Positions 1-6,845 are shown, numbered from the stretch's first letter. The stretch: DNA of 6,845 nucleotides from Bordetella sp. (GCA_027450125.1 DAIDKG010000251.1:1-6845); one strand, 5' to 3'. Translations and numbers: made by a program. Notes: a model not told the origin generated them from the sequence alone.

Positions 1-2
1 GT

Positions 3-131
3 TCGTTGTCCGCCGCGCAAGGCGGGCTCTTTACGCTGGAATTCGATCAGGAGCAATGGGCCGTGACGCCCGGCCAGTCTGCCGTGCTCTACGACGGCGA
101 CATCTGCCTGGGCGGCGGCATCATCGCGTAA
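3..131 (+). CDS. mnmA: MnmA, tRNA-specific 2-thiouridylase, C-terminal end only
   Basis: This is the 3' end of a gene that enters from the left; 42 codons and a TAA stop (129-131) are visible. MnmA transfers sulfur to the wobble uridine (U34) of tRNAs for Lys, Glu and Gln in the cytoplasm, making 2-thiouridine. The visible residues belong to the C-terminal beta-barrel of the family: a [20 protein letters not shown] stretch followed by [11 protein letters not shown] closely matches the E. coli MnmA ending ([11 protein letters not shown], then LGGGII). The protein stops right after the GGGII motif, so it lacks the short tail seen in E. coli. The catalytic cysteines and the ATP-binding PP-loop lie outside the window. 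The identification rests on this conserved tail alone but is distinctive. Confidence 0.9.
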   Translation, partial: SLSAAQGGLFTLEFDQEQWAVTPGQSAVLYDGDICLGGGIIA

Positions 132-179
132 AGGCGATAACGCTCGGGCCTCGCCATGGCAAGGCGCAAGGCGTGCATA

Positions 180-195
180 GCCTCAAACCTGAGGC
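180..195. terminator. Short hairpin at the mnmA/GST convergent junction
   Basis: A perfect 6-bp inverted repeat, GCCTCA-AACC-TGAGGC, overlaps the stop codon of the minus-strand GST gene and lies about 50 bp after the mnmA stop. It sits where a bidirectional terminator would be expected. No T tract follows it on either strand, so intrinsic termination is doubtful. Confidence 0.25.
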
Positions 196-791
196 ACCGT
201 ATCGATGAACGACTGGCGCACCGCCAGTTTGTCGTACAGCCGGGTCAGGTTGGACTGGGAGTTGCGCCAGCCCAGATCGGGAAAGCGCAGGTCCAGGTAA
301 CCCAGGGCGCAGCCAACGGCGATGTCGGCCAGCGTGTAGTTGATTCCCATGCAGTACTGATGGTCGCCCAGGCTCTTGTTCATGGCGTCGAGGCTGGCGT
401 TGATCTTGCCGTAATGCCGCTCGATCCATTCGGCGCTCTGCTGGGCCGCGGGACGCATGCGTTCCCTGACGATCATGACGCTGGCATCGAGCAGGCCGTC
501 GGCAATGGCTTCCCAGCACTTGACCGCAGCGCGTTCGCGACCGGATTGCGGCAACAGGCGCGCGACAGGCGAGAGCGTGTCGAGATATTCGACGATGACG
601 CGCGAGTCGAACAGGGCGCCGCCGTCTTCCATTACCAGGCAAGGCACCTTGCCCAGCGGATTGTATTTCTGGATTTTCGTGTCGGGCGACCAGACGTTTT
701 CGATTTCGACCTGATAGTCCAGCTTTTTTTCGGCCATGACGATCCGGACTTTGCGGACGTAAGGACTGGTAAGCGAGCCGATCAGTTTCAT
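183..791 (-). CDS. Glutathione S-transferase family protein (YibF-like)
   Basis: This is a 202-residue cytoplasmic protein with the two-domain GST layout. The N-terminal thioredoxin-like domain (about residues 1-75) contains TSPYVRKVRI at 8-17. Ser9 is in the catalytic position, where Ser or Cys activates or binds the glutathione thiol in bacterial GSTs. NPLGKVP at 44-50 carries the invariant cis-proline (Pro50), and FDS at 61-63 is the glutathione gamma-glutamyl contact. The C-terminal helical domain (about 85-200) contains TLAD at 153-156, the N-capping box of GST folds. The start and overall pattern resemble E. coli YibF; the physiological substrate is unknown. No clear Shine-Dalgarno precedes the ATG at 789-791. 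The gene converges on mnmA and diverges from purB, with its own candidate promoter at 839-847. Family assignment is firm; a specific function cannot be given. Confidence 0.92.
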   Translation of the reverse strand: MKLIGSLTSPYVRKVRIVMAEKKLDYQVEIENVWSPDTKIQKYNPLGKVPCLVMEDGGALFDSRVIVEYLDTLSPVARLLPQSGRERAAVKCWEAIADGLLDASVMIVRERMRPAAQQSAEWIERHYGKINASLDAMNKSLGDHQYCMGINYTLADIAVGCALGYLDLRFPDLGWRNSQSNLTRLYDKLAVRQSFIDTVPQV

Positions 792-800
792 GGGTGACAG

Positions 801-827
801 AATGCGAAGTCGAAAATGCGAGGTCGG
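801..827. repeat. Imperfect tandem repeat in the GST leader
   Basis: Two 13-base copies, AATGCGAAGTCGA (801-813) and AATGCGAGGTCGG (815-827), lie 14 bp apart and match at 11 of 13 positions. They fall between the predicted GST promoter and its start codon. They could be an operator or chance; nothing else supports a role. Confidence 0.35.
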
Positions 828-838
828 AAAGCGGGCGA

Positions 839-2345
<1,507 letters not shown>

Positions 2346-2367
2346 TGCCCGGGATACCTGCAGCGCC

Positions 2368-2374
2368 AAGGAGA
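2368..2374 (+). promoter_or_regulatory. Ribosome binding site fixing the cytochrome c' start
   Basis: AAGGAGA is a near-ideal Shine-Dalgarno ending 6-7 nt before the ATG at 2381. It decides against the alternative in-frame GTG at 2345, which overlaps the purB stop and would put 12 extra residues before the signal peptide. Confidence 0.8.
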
Positions 2375-2380
2375 TTGCTC

Positions 2381-2836
2381 ATGCGAGGATTTGCGGCTGT
2401 TATCGGTTCCACCCTGACTTTAAGCCTGGCCGCGCTTGCCGCCGTGCCGGCTCACGCGCAGTTTGCCAGCGCGCAGGATGCGGTCAGGTATCGCCAGTCG
2501 GCGATGACGCTGATGGCGGCGCATTTCGGCCGCCTGGTCGCCGTTGCGCGCGGCGCCGCGCCCGACGATCCGGCGCAGGTGAAGGAAAACGCACACGTGC
2601 TGCAGATGCTGGCCTCCCTGCCGTGGCCGGCTTACGGACCGGGCATGCAAGGCGGTGACAGCAAGTCCGGGATCTGGAGCAATCCGGCGGACTTCAAGAA
2701 AAAGCACGAAGCATTGCAAGCCAACATCGCGGCCTTGTCGGCCGCGGCGGATACGGGCGATATCGCCAAGCTTCGCTCGGCAGTGGGGGCAGTAGGGGCG
2801 AGCTGCAAAGCCTGCCACGACGCCTACCGCAAATAG
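2381..2836 (+). CDS. Periplasmic cytochrome c' / c-556 family protein
   Basis: The precursor is 151 residues. Residues 1-26 form a Sec signal peptide (Arg2, a hydrophobic core, then PAHA followed by Gln27), so the mature protein of about 125 residues is periplasmic. One covalent c-type heme site, CKACH, lies at 142-146, five residues before the C-terminus. Signal peptide, helical body and terminal CXXCH together are the hallmark of class II cytochromes (cytochrome c' and c-556). The first mature helix has YRQSAMTLMAAHFG (37-50). In low-spin c-556 proteins a methionine in this helix is the sixth heme ligand, so Met42 or Met45 may serve; that would make this an electron carrier rather than a five-coordinate, NO-binding c'. 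His146 is the proximal ligand. The gene lies 35 bp after purB and converges on the minus-strand operon that includes a cytochrome b561, a plausible redox partner. Family assignment is strong; the spin state is inferred. Confidence 0.92.
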   Translation: MRGFAAVIGSTLTLSLAALAAVPAHAQFASAQDAVRYRQSAMTLMAAHFGRLVAVARGAAPDDPAQVKENAHVLQMLASLPWPAYGPGMQGGDSKSGIWSNPADFKKKHEALQANIAALSAAADTGDIAKLRSAVGAVGASCKACHDAYRK

Positions 2837-2855
2837 CTAGCGGCCCGCGGCGGCG

Positions 2856-3590
2856 TCAGTTCCTTGCGCTGCGTCGTCCCTGGGCGTCATAGTCGCCGGG
2901 CTTGATCGTCATGGGGTCGACGATGTGGCACTGCTCGCCTCGGATCTCGTCCGGTTGGCTCAGGGGTGCCACTTGCCACGAGCGGGTGTAGCTGGCCCCC
3001 GCGAGCCACCAGGTTTTTTCCGCCACGCACGCCATCAGCGTGCACTGGCCTGGCGCAGCCAGGCCGGGCAACGCGCAGTTGGCGCTGGCTCGGCCTACCC
3101 AGGTCAGGCTGTAGGTGGTCCGCGTTCCCCATAGATTGCGCCCGGCTTCGTGGCTGAACGCCAGGAGCTGCTCACGGGGGGCGCCGGAGGCCTGGCTGTG
3201 GACCGCGGTCTTGCCGTAGTGCACGAAGAACTCGAAGGGATGGCGCAATCCGAACAGCAGTATCGCCGCAGCCACCAGCAACCAGACCAGGCAAGCCAGC
3301 GGCCAGGCCAGCAGGTCGCGCCCGTATCCCAGGGGGCGCACGGCGATCGCCGCGATGCCGCTTGCGACCGCCAGCGCGCCCAGCAGTAGCGCCAGGTGCG
3401 CAACCGTCCAGTGCCCGGTCTGCAGGTACTGGCCCACAGGCGGTTTGAAGGCGCTGGCGATTGCCGCCGCCGCGAACAGGAACGTGGTCAGCGCGCACGC
3501 GATGAATGCGGCCGACATCGGCTCCCTGAGCGGCTCTGTCTGGTCAAAGGCTTCGTCGTCGTCCGCGGTGTCGTCGTAATTCGGATTCAT
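2856..3590 (-). CDS. Unrecognised membrane protein with three N-terminal helices and a cysteine-containing C-terminal domain
   Basis: I do not recognise this 244-residue protein. Residues 1-24 are acidic and hydrophilic (an Asp-rich run at 6-12). Three hydrophobic segments follow at about 25-48, 62-84 and 94-115. The loop between helices 2 and 3 (RPLGYGRD) is basic, and by the positive-inside rule this places the N-terminus in the cytoplasm and the C-terminal domain of about 125 residues in the periplasm. That domain has four cysteines (172, 183, 188, 221), which could form disulfides, and several Trp residues (154, 164, 194, 195, 205). Its ATG overlaps the TGA of the upstream reductase (ATGA, 3587-3590), which implies translational coupling; the nearest Shine-Dalgarno-like GGAG is 11 nt away and weak. 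The frame continues upstream, but that part lies antisense-free only by overlapping the reductase and has shadow-like composition, so I start at the ATGA. The domain function is unknown; an envelope or sensor-like role is only speculation. Confidence 0.8.
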   Translation of the reverse strand: MNPNYDDTADDDEAFDQTEPLREPMSAAFIACALTTFLFAAAAIASAFKPPVGQYLQTGHWTVAHLALLLGALAVASGIAAIAVRPLGYGRDLLAWPLACLVWLLVAAAILLFGLRHPFEFFVHYGKTAVHSQASGAPREQLLAFSHEAGRNLWGTRTTYSLTWVGRASANCALPGLAAPGQCTLMACVAEKTWWLAGASYTRSWQVAPLSQPDEIRGEQCHIVDPMTIKPGDYDAQGRRSARN

Positions 3591-4528
3591 GGGCTGCCCG
3601 ACTCCATGGCCAAGCACGCGGCGGCAAGATCTTCGAGCGCGTTGCCCACGGCCTTGAACACTGTGATTTCCTCGGCATGCTGCCTGCCGGCGTGCTGCGC
3701 GCGGCAAAGCTGGGCCAACTGCGCGCGTATCGATTCCTTGCGCAGCATGCCCGCTTTCATCGGCTCGAGCAGATCGCCCGCCTTGATCAGCGCTTCGTCG
3801 GTGTCGATAAACACCGACGTGCCGGCGTAGCAATCATTGTCGCTCTCGCGCATGGTGGGCTTGAAACTGCCGATCAGATCCAGGTGTGTGCCAGGGCGCA
3901 GCCACTTGCCCCGGATCAGCGGGGCTGTCGACAGCGTCGCGCAGGAAATGATGTCGGCCTTAGCGGCGGCGGTTTCGAGATCCGGGGCGTGTACGGCGTC
4001 GTACCCGTCGAGCCCGAGTTGGGCGACGAGCCGTCTGGCGCTTTCCGGGCGGATATTCCAGACCAGGACGCGTTTGATGGGACGCACCGCGCTGTATGCC
4101 TGGGGAATCACCGCGGCGACCTGGCCGGTGCCCACCAGCAGCAGTGTCGAGGCGTCGGGTCGACTCAGATATTGCGCCGCCAGCGCGGAGGCGGCGGCAG
4201 TGCGCCGGGACGTGATGGCGTCGCCATCGAGCATGGTCAGCGGAACCCCGGTCTGCGCGTCAAAGAGCAGGTAGGTCGAATGCAGGCCCGGCAATCCGCG
4301 ATCGCGATTGCCGGGATAGATCGACACGGTCTTGAGGCCGAGCTTCTTGCCGGGCTGCCAGGCGGGCATGAGCAGGAAGGTGCCGCTCGAGCCGGGGTCT
4401 CCATTGTCGATGGTGTGCGCATGTCGCAGGGGTACTTCGCAGCCTTCCCGGAACATGGTGCGCAGCGCTTCGATCAGGGCAGGCATGGGCAGGCGGTTCG
4501 AGGTCTCGTTCTTGTCGATTATCTGCAT
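3587..4528 (-). CDS. Ornithine cyclodeaminase/mu-crystallin family reductase, probably a pyrroline-2-carboxylate (ketimine) reductase
   Basis: This is a 313-residue cytoplasmic protein of the OCD/mu-crystallin family (usual length about 310-340). The Rossmann dinucleotide site is LLLVGTGQVA at 129-138. The substrate-binding part has GLKTVSIYPGN at 64-74 (Lys66 is the conserved lysine) and TSRRTAAASALAA at 106-118, with the conserved arginine pair. The C-terminus has the usual ITVFKAVGNALEDLAAA. In true ornithine cyclodeaminase a catalytic Asp lies in a GGDCPGKTE motif; here the aligned stretch is GSFKPTMRE (220-228), with Phe in place of Asp. This fits family members that reduce cyclic imines such as delta1-pyrroline-2-carboxylate to L-proline (LhpI type) or related ketimines with NAD(P)H. 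I chose the ATG at 4526-4528 because homology starts at MQIID; an in-frame TTG at 4562-4564 adds 12 unlike residues. Neither start has a good Shine-Dalgarno. It lies 51 bp after the cytochrome b561 gene and overlaps the next gene by ATGA. No hydroxyproline catabolic neighbours are visible, so the substrate stays open. Confidence 0.88.
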   Translation of the reverse strand: MQIIDKNETSNRLPMPALIEALRTMFREGCEVPLRHAHTIDNGDPGSSGTFLLMPAWQPGKKLGLKTVSIYPGNRDRGLPGLHSTYLLFDAQTGVPLTMLDGDAITSRRTAAASALAAQYLSRPDASTLLLVGTGQVAAVIPQAYSAVRPIKRVLVWNIRPESARRLVAQLGLDGYDAVHAPDLETAAAKADIISCATLSTAPLIRGKWLRPGTHLDLIGSFKPTMRESDNDCYAGTSVFIDTDEALIKAGDLLEPMKAGMLRKESIRAQLAQLCRAQHAGRQHAEEITVFKAVGNALEDLAAACLAMESGSP

Positions 4529-4579
4529 GGACTGGAAAAGAAAATGGCGCCGCGCTGGTCGCAAGCCAGCCGAGAAAAA

Positions 4580-5251
4580 TCATGAGCCCAGCGATCGTAT
4601 CCAAAGCACGAAGGCTGCCACGACGACAGCCAGGGCCAGCGCTCGCAGCCGCACCCCGGCGCCGTCGGCACTGGGCAGGGCATCGGCCGGCAGATGGTCG
4701 GCCGGCATGTCACCCGCGACCATCGCATGCACCAGGGGCTCTTTGCGCACCAGCGTATGCCAGGCCACGGCCAGCAGGTGCAGGATCACCAGCGCGAGGA
4801 TGACCCATTGGTTGGCCCTGTGCAGCGAAGTCAGGAAGTCGGCGGTCGATTCGGACACGGTGTTGTAGAGCGGGCCTTGGACCATGATGTCATCGGATGA
4901 GAAAAGGCCCAGTACGGCCTGGATGCCCAAGTCCGCCAGCATGGCCATCACCGACAGGGCGCCAAGGGGGTTGTGTCCGGCGCTCCTGGCCGTGCCGGCC
5001 GCCATGGCGCGCAGGTAGGTCCAGATCTGGCCCGGGCCTTTGACGAAGCCGCAAAAGCGGGCGTGGCGCGGTCCTATGAAGCCCCAGATCACGCGAAAGA
5101 TCACCAGGCCCAGGGCGGTCAGGCCGAAGCGCACGTGCCAGTCCATGTACAGGCCCCCGAGCTTGGCGCTGACGTAGGCGCCGACGATGCAGGCGGCAAA
5201 GCACCAGTGAAAGATGCGGGTGGGCAGGTCCCAGATACGCACGTTGGGCAT
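4580..5251 (-). CDS. Cytochrome b561 / Ni-Fe-hydrogenase-type b-heme membrane protein
   Basis: This 223-residue inner-membrane di-heme-type cytochrome b is of the bacterial b561 / hydrogenase cytochrome b family, which passes electrons between the quinone pool and a periplasmic or membrane partner. The start is typical: VRIWDLPTRIFHW at 4-16 with His15 in helix 1. Helix 2 begins at His39 and runs into FRVIWGFIGPRHARF (52-66). GHNPLGALSVMAML at 92-105 opens helix 3, and helix 4 has His144, His158 and His165. The candidate heme ligands are His15, His39, His144 and His158 or 165. After the usual four-helix core comes a linker (about 180-200) and a fifth hydrophobic segment (about 203-219), so the C-terminus has an extra helix. 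It is the first gene of the probable minus-strand operon, and the c'-type cytochrome gene lies at the far end, converging on it. No strong Shine-Dalgarno precedes the ATG. Confidence 0.9.
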   Translation of the reverse strand: MPNVRIWDLPTRIFHWCFAACIVGAYVSAKLGGLYMDWHVRFGLTALGLVIFRVIWGFIGPRHARFCGFVKGPGQIWTYLRAMAAGTARSAGHNPLGALSVMAMLADLGIQAVLGLFSSDDIMVQGPLYNTVSESTADFLTSLHRANQWVILALVILHLLAVAWHTLVRKEPLVHAMVAGDMPADHLPADALPSADGAGVRLRALALAVVVAAFVLWIRSLGS

Positions 5252-5284
5252 GGCGGCGGGCGTTGGAGTTGAAGGGCTGCGAGC

Positions 5285-5293
5285 AATGTAGCA
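5285..5293 (-). promoter_or_regulatory. Candidate extended -10 promoter for the cytochrome b561 operon
   Basis: On the minus strand this reads TGCTACATT (TGn plus TACATT, 4 of 6 to TATAAT), 34 bp before the cytochrome b561 ATG. The best -35-like hexamer, TTGTCG at 5316-5321, is 25 bp away and unlikely to be paired with it. It is a weak match, supported mainly by position. Confidence 0.3.
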
Positions 5294-5299
5294 TCAAGG

Positions 5300-5336
5300 C
5301 GCCTGTCCGAGTGCGCGACAAGGCGCGGAACAGGCG
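5300..5336. repeat. Imperfect inverted repeat in the divergent cytochrome b561/permease promoter region
   Basis: CGCCTGTCCG (5300-5309) pairs with CGG-A-ACAGGCG (5326-5336), giving a 10-bp stem with one bulged A and a 16-nt centre. The outer 7 bp are perfect. It lies between the two candidate -10 elements, where a shared operator could sit. A structured leader is unlikely because both predicted start points lie outside it. Confidence 0.4.
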
Positions 5337-5343
5337 TAGCGGC

Positions 5344-5349
5344 TATGAT
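5344..5349 (+). promoter_or_regulatory. Candidate -10 element for the permease gene
   Basis: TATGAT matches the -10 consensus at 5 of 6 positions, 23 bp before the ATG at 5373. No TTGACA-like hexamer sits 16-18 bp upstream; the inverted repeat occupies that position, which would suit a regulated promoter. The leader would be only about 15-20 nt. Confidence 0.3.
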
Positions 5350-5360
5350 CGGCCTTCTTC

Positions 5361-5367
5361 GAGGAAA
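5361..5367 (+). promoter_or_regulatory. Ribosome binding site of the permease gene
   Basis: GAGGAAA ends with a Shine-Dalgarno core GAGGA 7 nt before the ATG at 5373, supporting that start over the out-of-frame ATG at 5345. Confidence 0.7.
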
Positions 5368-5372
5368 GACGC

Positions 5373-6422
5373 ATGAATCGGTCCACCCTGATGCACGACA
5401 GGAATTTCCATGCCTTGCTGGCCCTGGTGTCGGTGGCTTTCGGCTGGGTGCTGTGGCCATTTTGGGGCGCGGTGTTCTGGGGGACGGTACTGGCAATCCT
5501 CTTCAGTCCGGTCCAGCGCCGGTTGGTGGCGCGCTTGCGCGGCCGGCGCAATCTGGCGGCCCTGCTGACCTTGCTGCTGGTGCTGCTGGTGGCGATCCTG
5601 CCGCTGGCTTTCATCGCCGGATCGCTGGTGACCGAGGGGGCGGTGCTTTATCAGAGCGTGCGCAGCGGCAGCCTGGATTTCGGCGCATATTTGCAGCAGG
5701 CGCTGGCGGCGCTGCCAGGCTGGCTGCACGATCTGCTGGCTCATTTCGATCTGTACAACCTGGACAGCCTGCGCAACAAGCTGAGCCAGGGCGCCATGCA
5801 GGCCAGCCGCTTTCTGGCGACCAAGGCTTTCGGCATAGGCCAGGATACGTTCCAGTTCGTCATCAACCTGGGCATCATGCTCTACCTGCTGTTCTTCCTG
5901 CTGCGCGACGGGGCCGGCCTGTCCCGTCGCATGCTGCGCGCGATTCCCTTGAGCGACGAGCACAAGGAGCCGCTGATGCAGAAGTTCACCACGGTGGTGC
6001 GGGCCACGATCAAGGGCAATGTGGCGGTGGCTGCCGCGCAGGGCATCCTGGGCGGCTTCATCTTCTGGGCACTGGGCATCCAGGGCGCGCTGCTGTGGGG
6101 GGTGGTGATGGGTTTCCTGTCGCTGCTGCCGGCGGTCGGCTCGGCATTGGTGTGGGTGCCGGTGGCGGCCTATTTCCTGCTTACCGGCGCGTTGTGGCAG
6201 GGCATCGTGCTGGTGCTGTTTTGCGTGCTGGTGATCGGCATGGTGGACAACGTGCTGCGGCCCTTGCTGGTCGGCAAGGAAACCAAGCTGCCGGATTACG
6301 TGATCCTGATCTCGACCCTGGGCGGCATGGCGCTGGTGGGCCTGAACGGATTCGTGATCGGTCCCCTGGTGGCGGCCTTGTTCATGGCAGCCTGGGACCT
6401 GTTCTCGCCGCACGAGGATTGA
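5373..6422 (+). CDS. AI-2E / PerM family transporter (YdiK-like)
   Basis: This 349-residue polytopic inner-membrane protein belongs to the AI-2E transporter (PerM, UPF0118) family; E. coli YdiK is a similar member. Hydrophobic segments lie at about 13-30, 32-46, 61-84, 158-177, 215-235, 238-270, 274-296 and 308-344 (two helices). A soluble stretch of about 65 residues between helices 3 and 4 (about 90-155) is typical. The signature VDNVLRPLLVG at 291-301 is followed by LISTLGGMALVGLNGFVIGP at 312-331, the family's C-terminal glycine-rich motif. Members have been linked to autoinducer-2 export, Na+/H+ antiport or general permease roles, so the substrate cannot be named from sequence. It is transcribed away from the cytochrome b561 operon and converges on ynfA with 28 bp between stops. 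A good Shine-Dalgarno supports the start. Confidence 0.92.
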   Translation: MNRSTLMHDRNFHALLALVSVAFGWVLWPFWGAVFWGTVLAILFSPVQRRLVARLRGRRNLAALLTLLLVLLVAILPLAFIAGSLVTEGAVLYQSVRSGSLDFGAYLQQALAALPGWLHDLLAHFDLYNLDSLRNKLSQGAMQASRFLATKAFGIGQDTFQFVINLGIMLYLLFFLLRDGAGLSRRMLRAIPLSDEHKEPLMQKFTTVVRATIKGNVAVAAAQGILGGFIFWALGIQGALLWGVVMGFLSLLPAVGSALVWVPVAAYFLLTGALWQGIVLVLFCVLVIGMVDNVLRPLLVGKETKLPDYVILISTLGGMALVGLNGFVIGPLVAALFMAAWDLFSPHED

Positions 6423-6428
6423 GGCGCG

Positions 6429-6447
6429 GCGGCAGTCCCCTTGCCGC
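6429..6447. terminator. GC-rich hairpin between convergent permease and ynfA genes
   Basis: A perfect 6-bp inverted repeat GCGGCA / TGCCGC with a 7-nt loop fills most of the 28-bp gap between the two stop codons. It is well placed for a bidirectional terminator, but no T tract follows it on either strand. Confidence 0.3.
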
Positions 6448-6450
6448 AGG

Positions 6451-6780
6451 CTACGACGCGGGCTGCAGGCCGATCACCGCCATGCCGGCCAGGGCGAGTA
6501 CGGCCCCGGTCCAGTCCCAGCGGGTCAGCGCGATGCCTTCGACCAGGCGCAGCCAGAGCAGCGCGACGGCGATGTACATGCCGCCGTAGGCTGCATAGGT
6601 GCGTCCGGCGGCGCTCGGGTGCAGCGTCAGCAGCCAGGCGAAGGCGGCCAGCGACAGGGCGGCCGGCAGGAGCAGCCAGGCGCTGTGTGCCTGCTTGAGC
6701 ACCAGCCACGGCAGGTAGCAGCCGACGATCTCGGCCAGCGCGGTAACGGCGAACAACAGGCTCAGGCGTGCCAGTTCCAA
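6451..6780 (-). CDS. ynfA: YnfA family small membrane protein (UPF0060, SMR-like)
   Basis: This 109-residue inner-membrane protein has four helices at about 5-27, 33-52, 62-80 and 89-105, the size and topology of the small multidrug resistance superfamily. It matches E. coli YnfA (108 aa) across its length: [12 protein letters not shown] at 14-25, [19 protein letters not shown] at 49-67, and [13 protein letters not shown] at 88-100. Glu17 in helix 1 occupies the place of the membrane glutamate that couples protons and drug in EmrE-type SMR pumps, so proton-driven efflux is plausible; the natural substrate is unknown. The start is TTG (6778-6780). It is preceded by AGGAG (6787-6791) with a 6-nt spacer, and an in-frame TGA at 6796-6798 rules out any start further upstream; the next ATG is deep in helix 3. 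The close upstream gene end suggests cotranscription. Confidence 0.95.
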   Translation of the reverse strand: MELARLSLLFAVTALAEIVGCYLPWLVLKQAHSAWLLLPAALSLAAFAWLLTLHPSAAGRTYAAYGGMYIAVALLWLRLVEGIALTRWDWTGAVLALAGMAVIGLQPAS

Positions 6781-6786
6781 GTTTCT

Positions 6787-6791
6787 CTCCT
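6787..6791 (-). promoter_or_regulatory. Ribosome binding site deciding the TTG start of ynfA
   Basis: On the minus strand AGGAG sits 6 nt before TTG at 6780. Together with the upstream in-frame stop, it makes TTG the only sensible start that retains the first membrane helix. Confidence 0.8.
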
Positions 6792-6795
6792 GCCT

Positions 6796-6845
6796 TCAGC
6801 GCGGCTTGAACTCGTGGATTTTCGGCACAGAGCGATGCGGGCCAT
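6796..6845 (-). CDS. C-terminal end of an unidentified gene upstream of ynfA
   Basis: A minus-strand frame enters at the right edge and ends with TGA at 6796-6798. Its 15 visible residues read GPHRSVPKIHEFKPR, and 12 of the 15 codons end in G or C, as in the neighbouring genes; the other minus-strand frame I checked (beginning ATG at 6845) is much less biased. The stop lies 15 bp before the ynfA TTG, a typical operon spacing. The fragment is too short to name. Confidence 0.45.
   Translation of the reverse strand, partial: GPHRSVPKIHEFKPR

Noticed and set aside
148..165. Palindromic stretch GCC-TC-GCC-AT-GGC-AA-GGC after mnmA
   Set aside because: The arms are only three bases each with mismatched interiors and no T tract, which is not enough to call a terminator.
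2837..2855. GC-rich gap between the convergent cytochrome c' and membrane protein genes as a terminator
   Set aside because: It is only 19 bp of CGG/CCG-type sequence with no clean stem and no T run.
3591..3833. An 81-residue N-terminal extension of the unknown membrane protein inside the reductase gene
   Set aside because: It is Arg-rich, low-complexity sequence in an alternate frame of a real gene. The ATGA overlap gives a natural start, and the protein then begins with a plausible acidic tail and first helix.
4529..4564. TTG start adding 12 residues to the reductase
   Set aside because: There is no Shine-Dalgarno, the added Arg-rich residues are unlike the family, and MQIID at 4528 fits the usual N-terminus.
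3677..4585. A 302-codon plus-strand open frame across the reductase gene
   Set aside because: The composition is shadow-like, and the minus-strand reductase with intact Rossmann and C-terminal motifs explains the region.
5343..6413. A 356-codon minus-strand open frame antisense to the permease gene
   Set aside because: It is extremely rich in Gln and His with no domain or signal. This is a shadow of a Leu/Ala/Val-rich membrane protein gene.

Overview
The window is GC-rich, with GC-biased third codon positions. It reads as ordinary chromosome of a betaproteobacterium, most plausibly the Bordetella/Achromobacter group (Alcaligenaceae). That placement is inferred from protein resemblance and gene content, not from any search. 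I see no insertion sequence, CRISPR array, RNA gene or phage module, and almost all of the sequence is coding.

Layout, left to right: the last 42 codons of mnmA (tRNA 2-thiouridylase, + strand); a convergent glutathione S-transferase family gene (183-791, -); a 177-bp divergent promoter region; purB (969-2345, +), followed 35 bp later by a secreted cytochrome c'/c-556-type protein (2381-2836, +). Converging on that pair is a probable three-gene minus-strand operon: a cytochrome b561-type membrane protein (4580-5251), an ornithine cyclodeaminase/mu-crystallin family reductase (3587-4528), and an unrecognised three-helix membrane protein (2856-3590) whose ATG overlaps the reductase's stop in an ATGA. 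A 121-bp divergent region containing an inverted repeat leads to an AI-2E/PerM-family permease (5373-6422, +). Converging on the permease is ynfA (6451-6780, -), which starts at TTG behind a strong ribosome binding site. Fifteen bases upstream of ynfA is the stop of another minus-strand gene that leaves the window.

How the genes fit together: mnmA and purB are housekeeping (wobble-uridine thiolation; purine synthesis). The biochemically suggestive part is the middle. A periplasmic c'-type cytochrome and a cytochrome b561, families that often work in the same respiratory or redox setting, face each other across a two-gene insert made of an NAD(P)H-dependent imine reductase and a membrane protein with a cysteine-containing, probably periplasmic domain. 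The reductase lacks the aspartate used by true ornithine cyclodeaminases, so it is better called a ketimine or pyrroline-2-carboxylate-type reductase. The unrecognised membrane protein is the least explained item. I do not see a clearly new multi-gene system here, and the findings are correspondingly modest.
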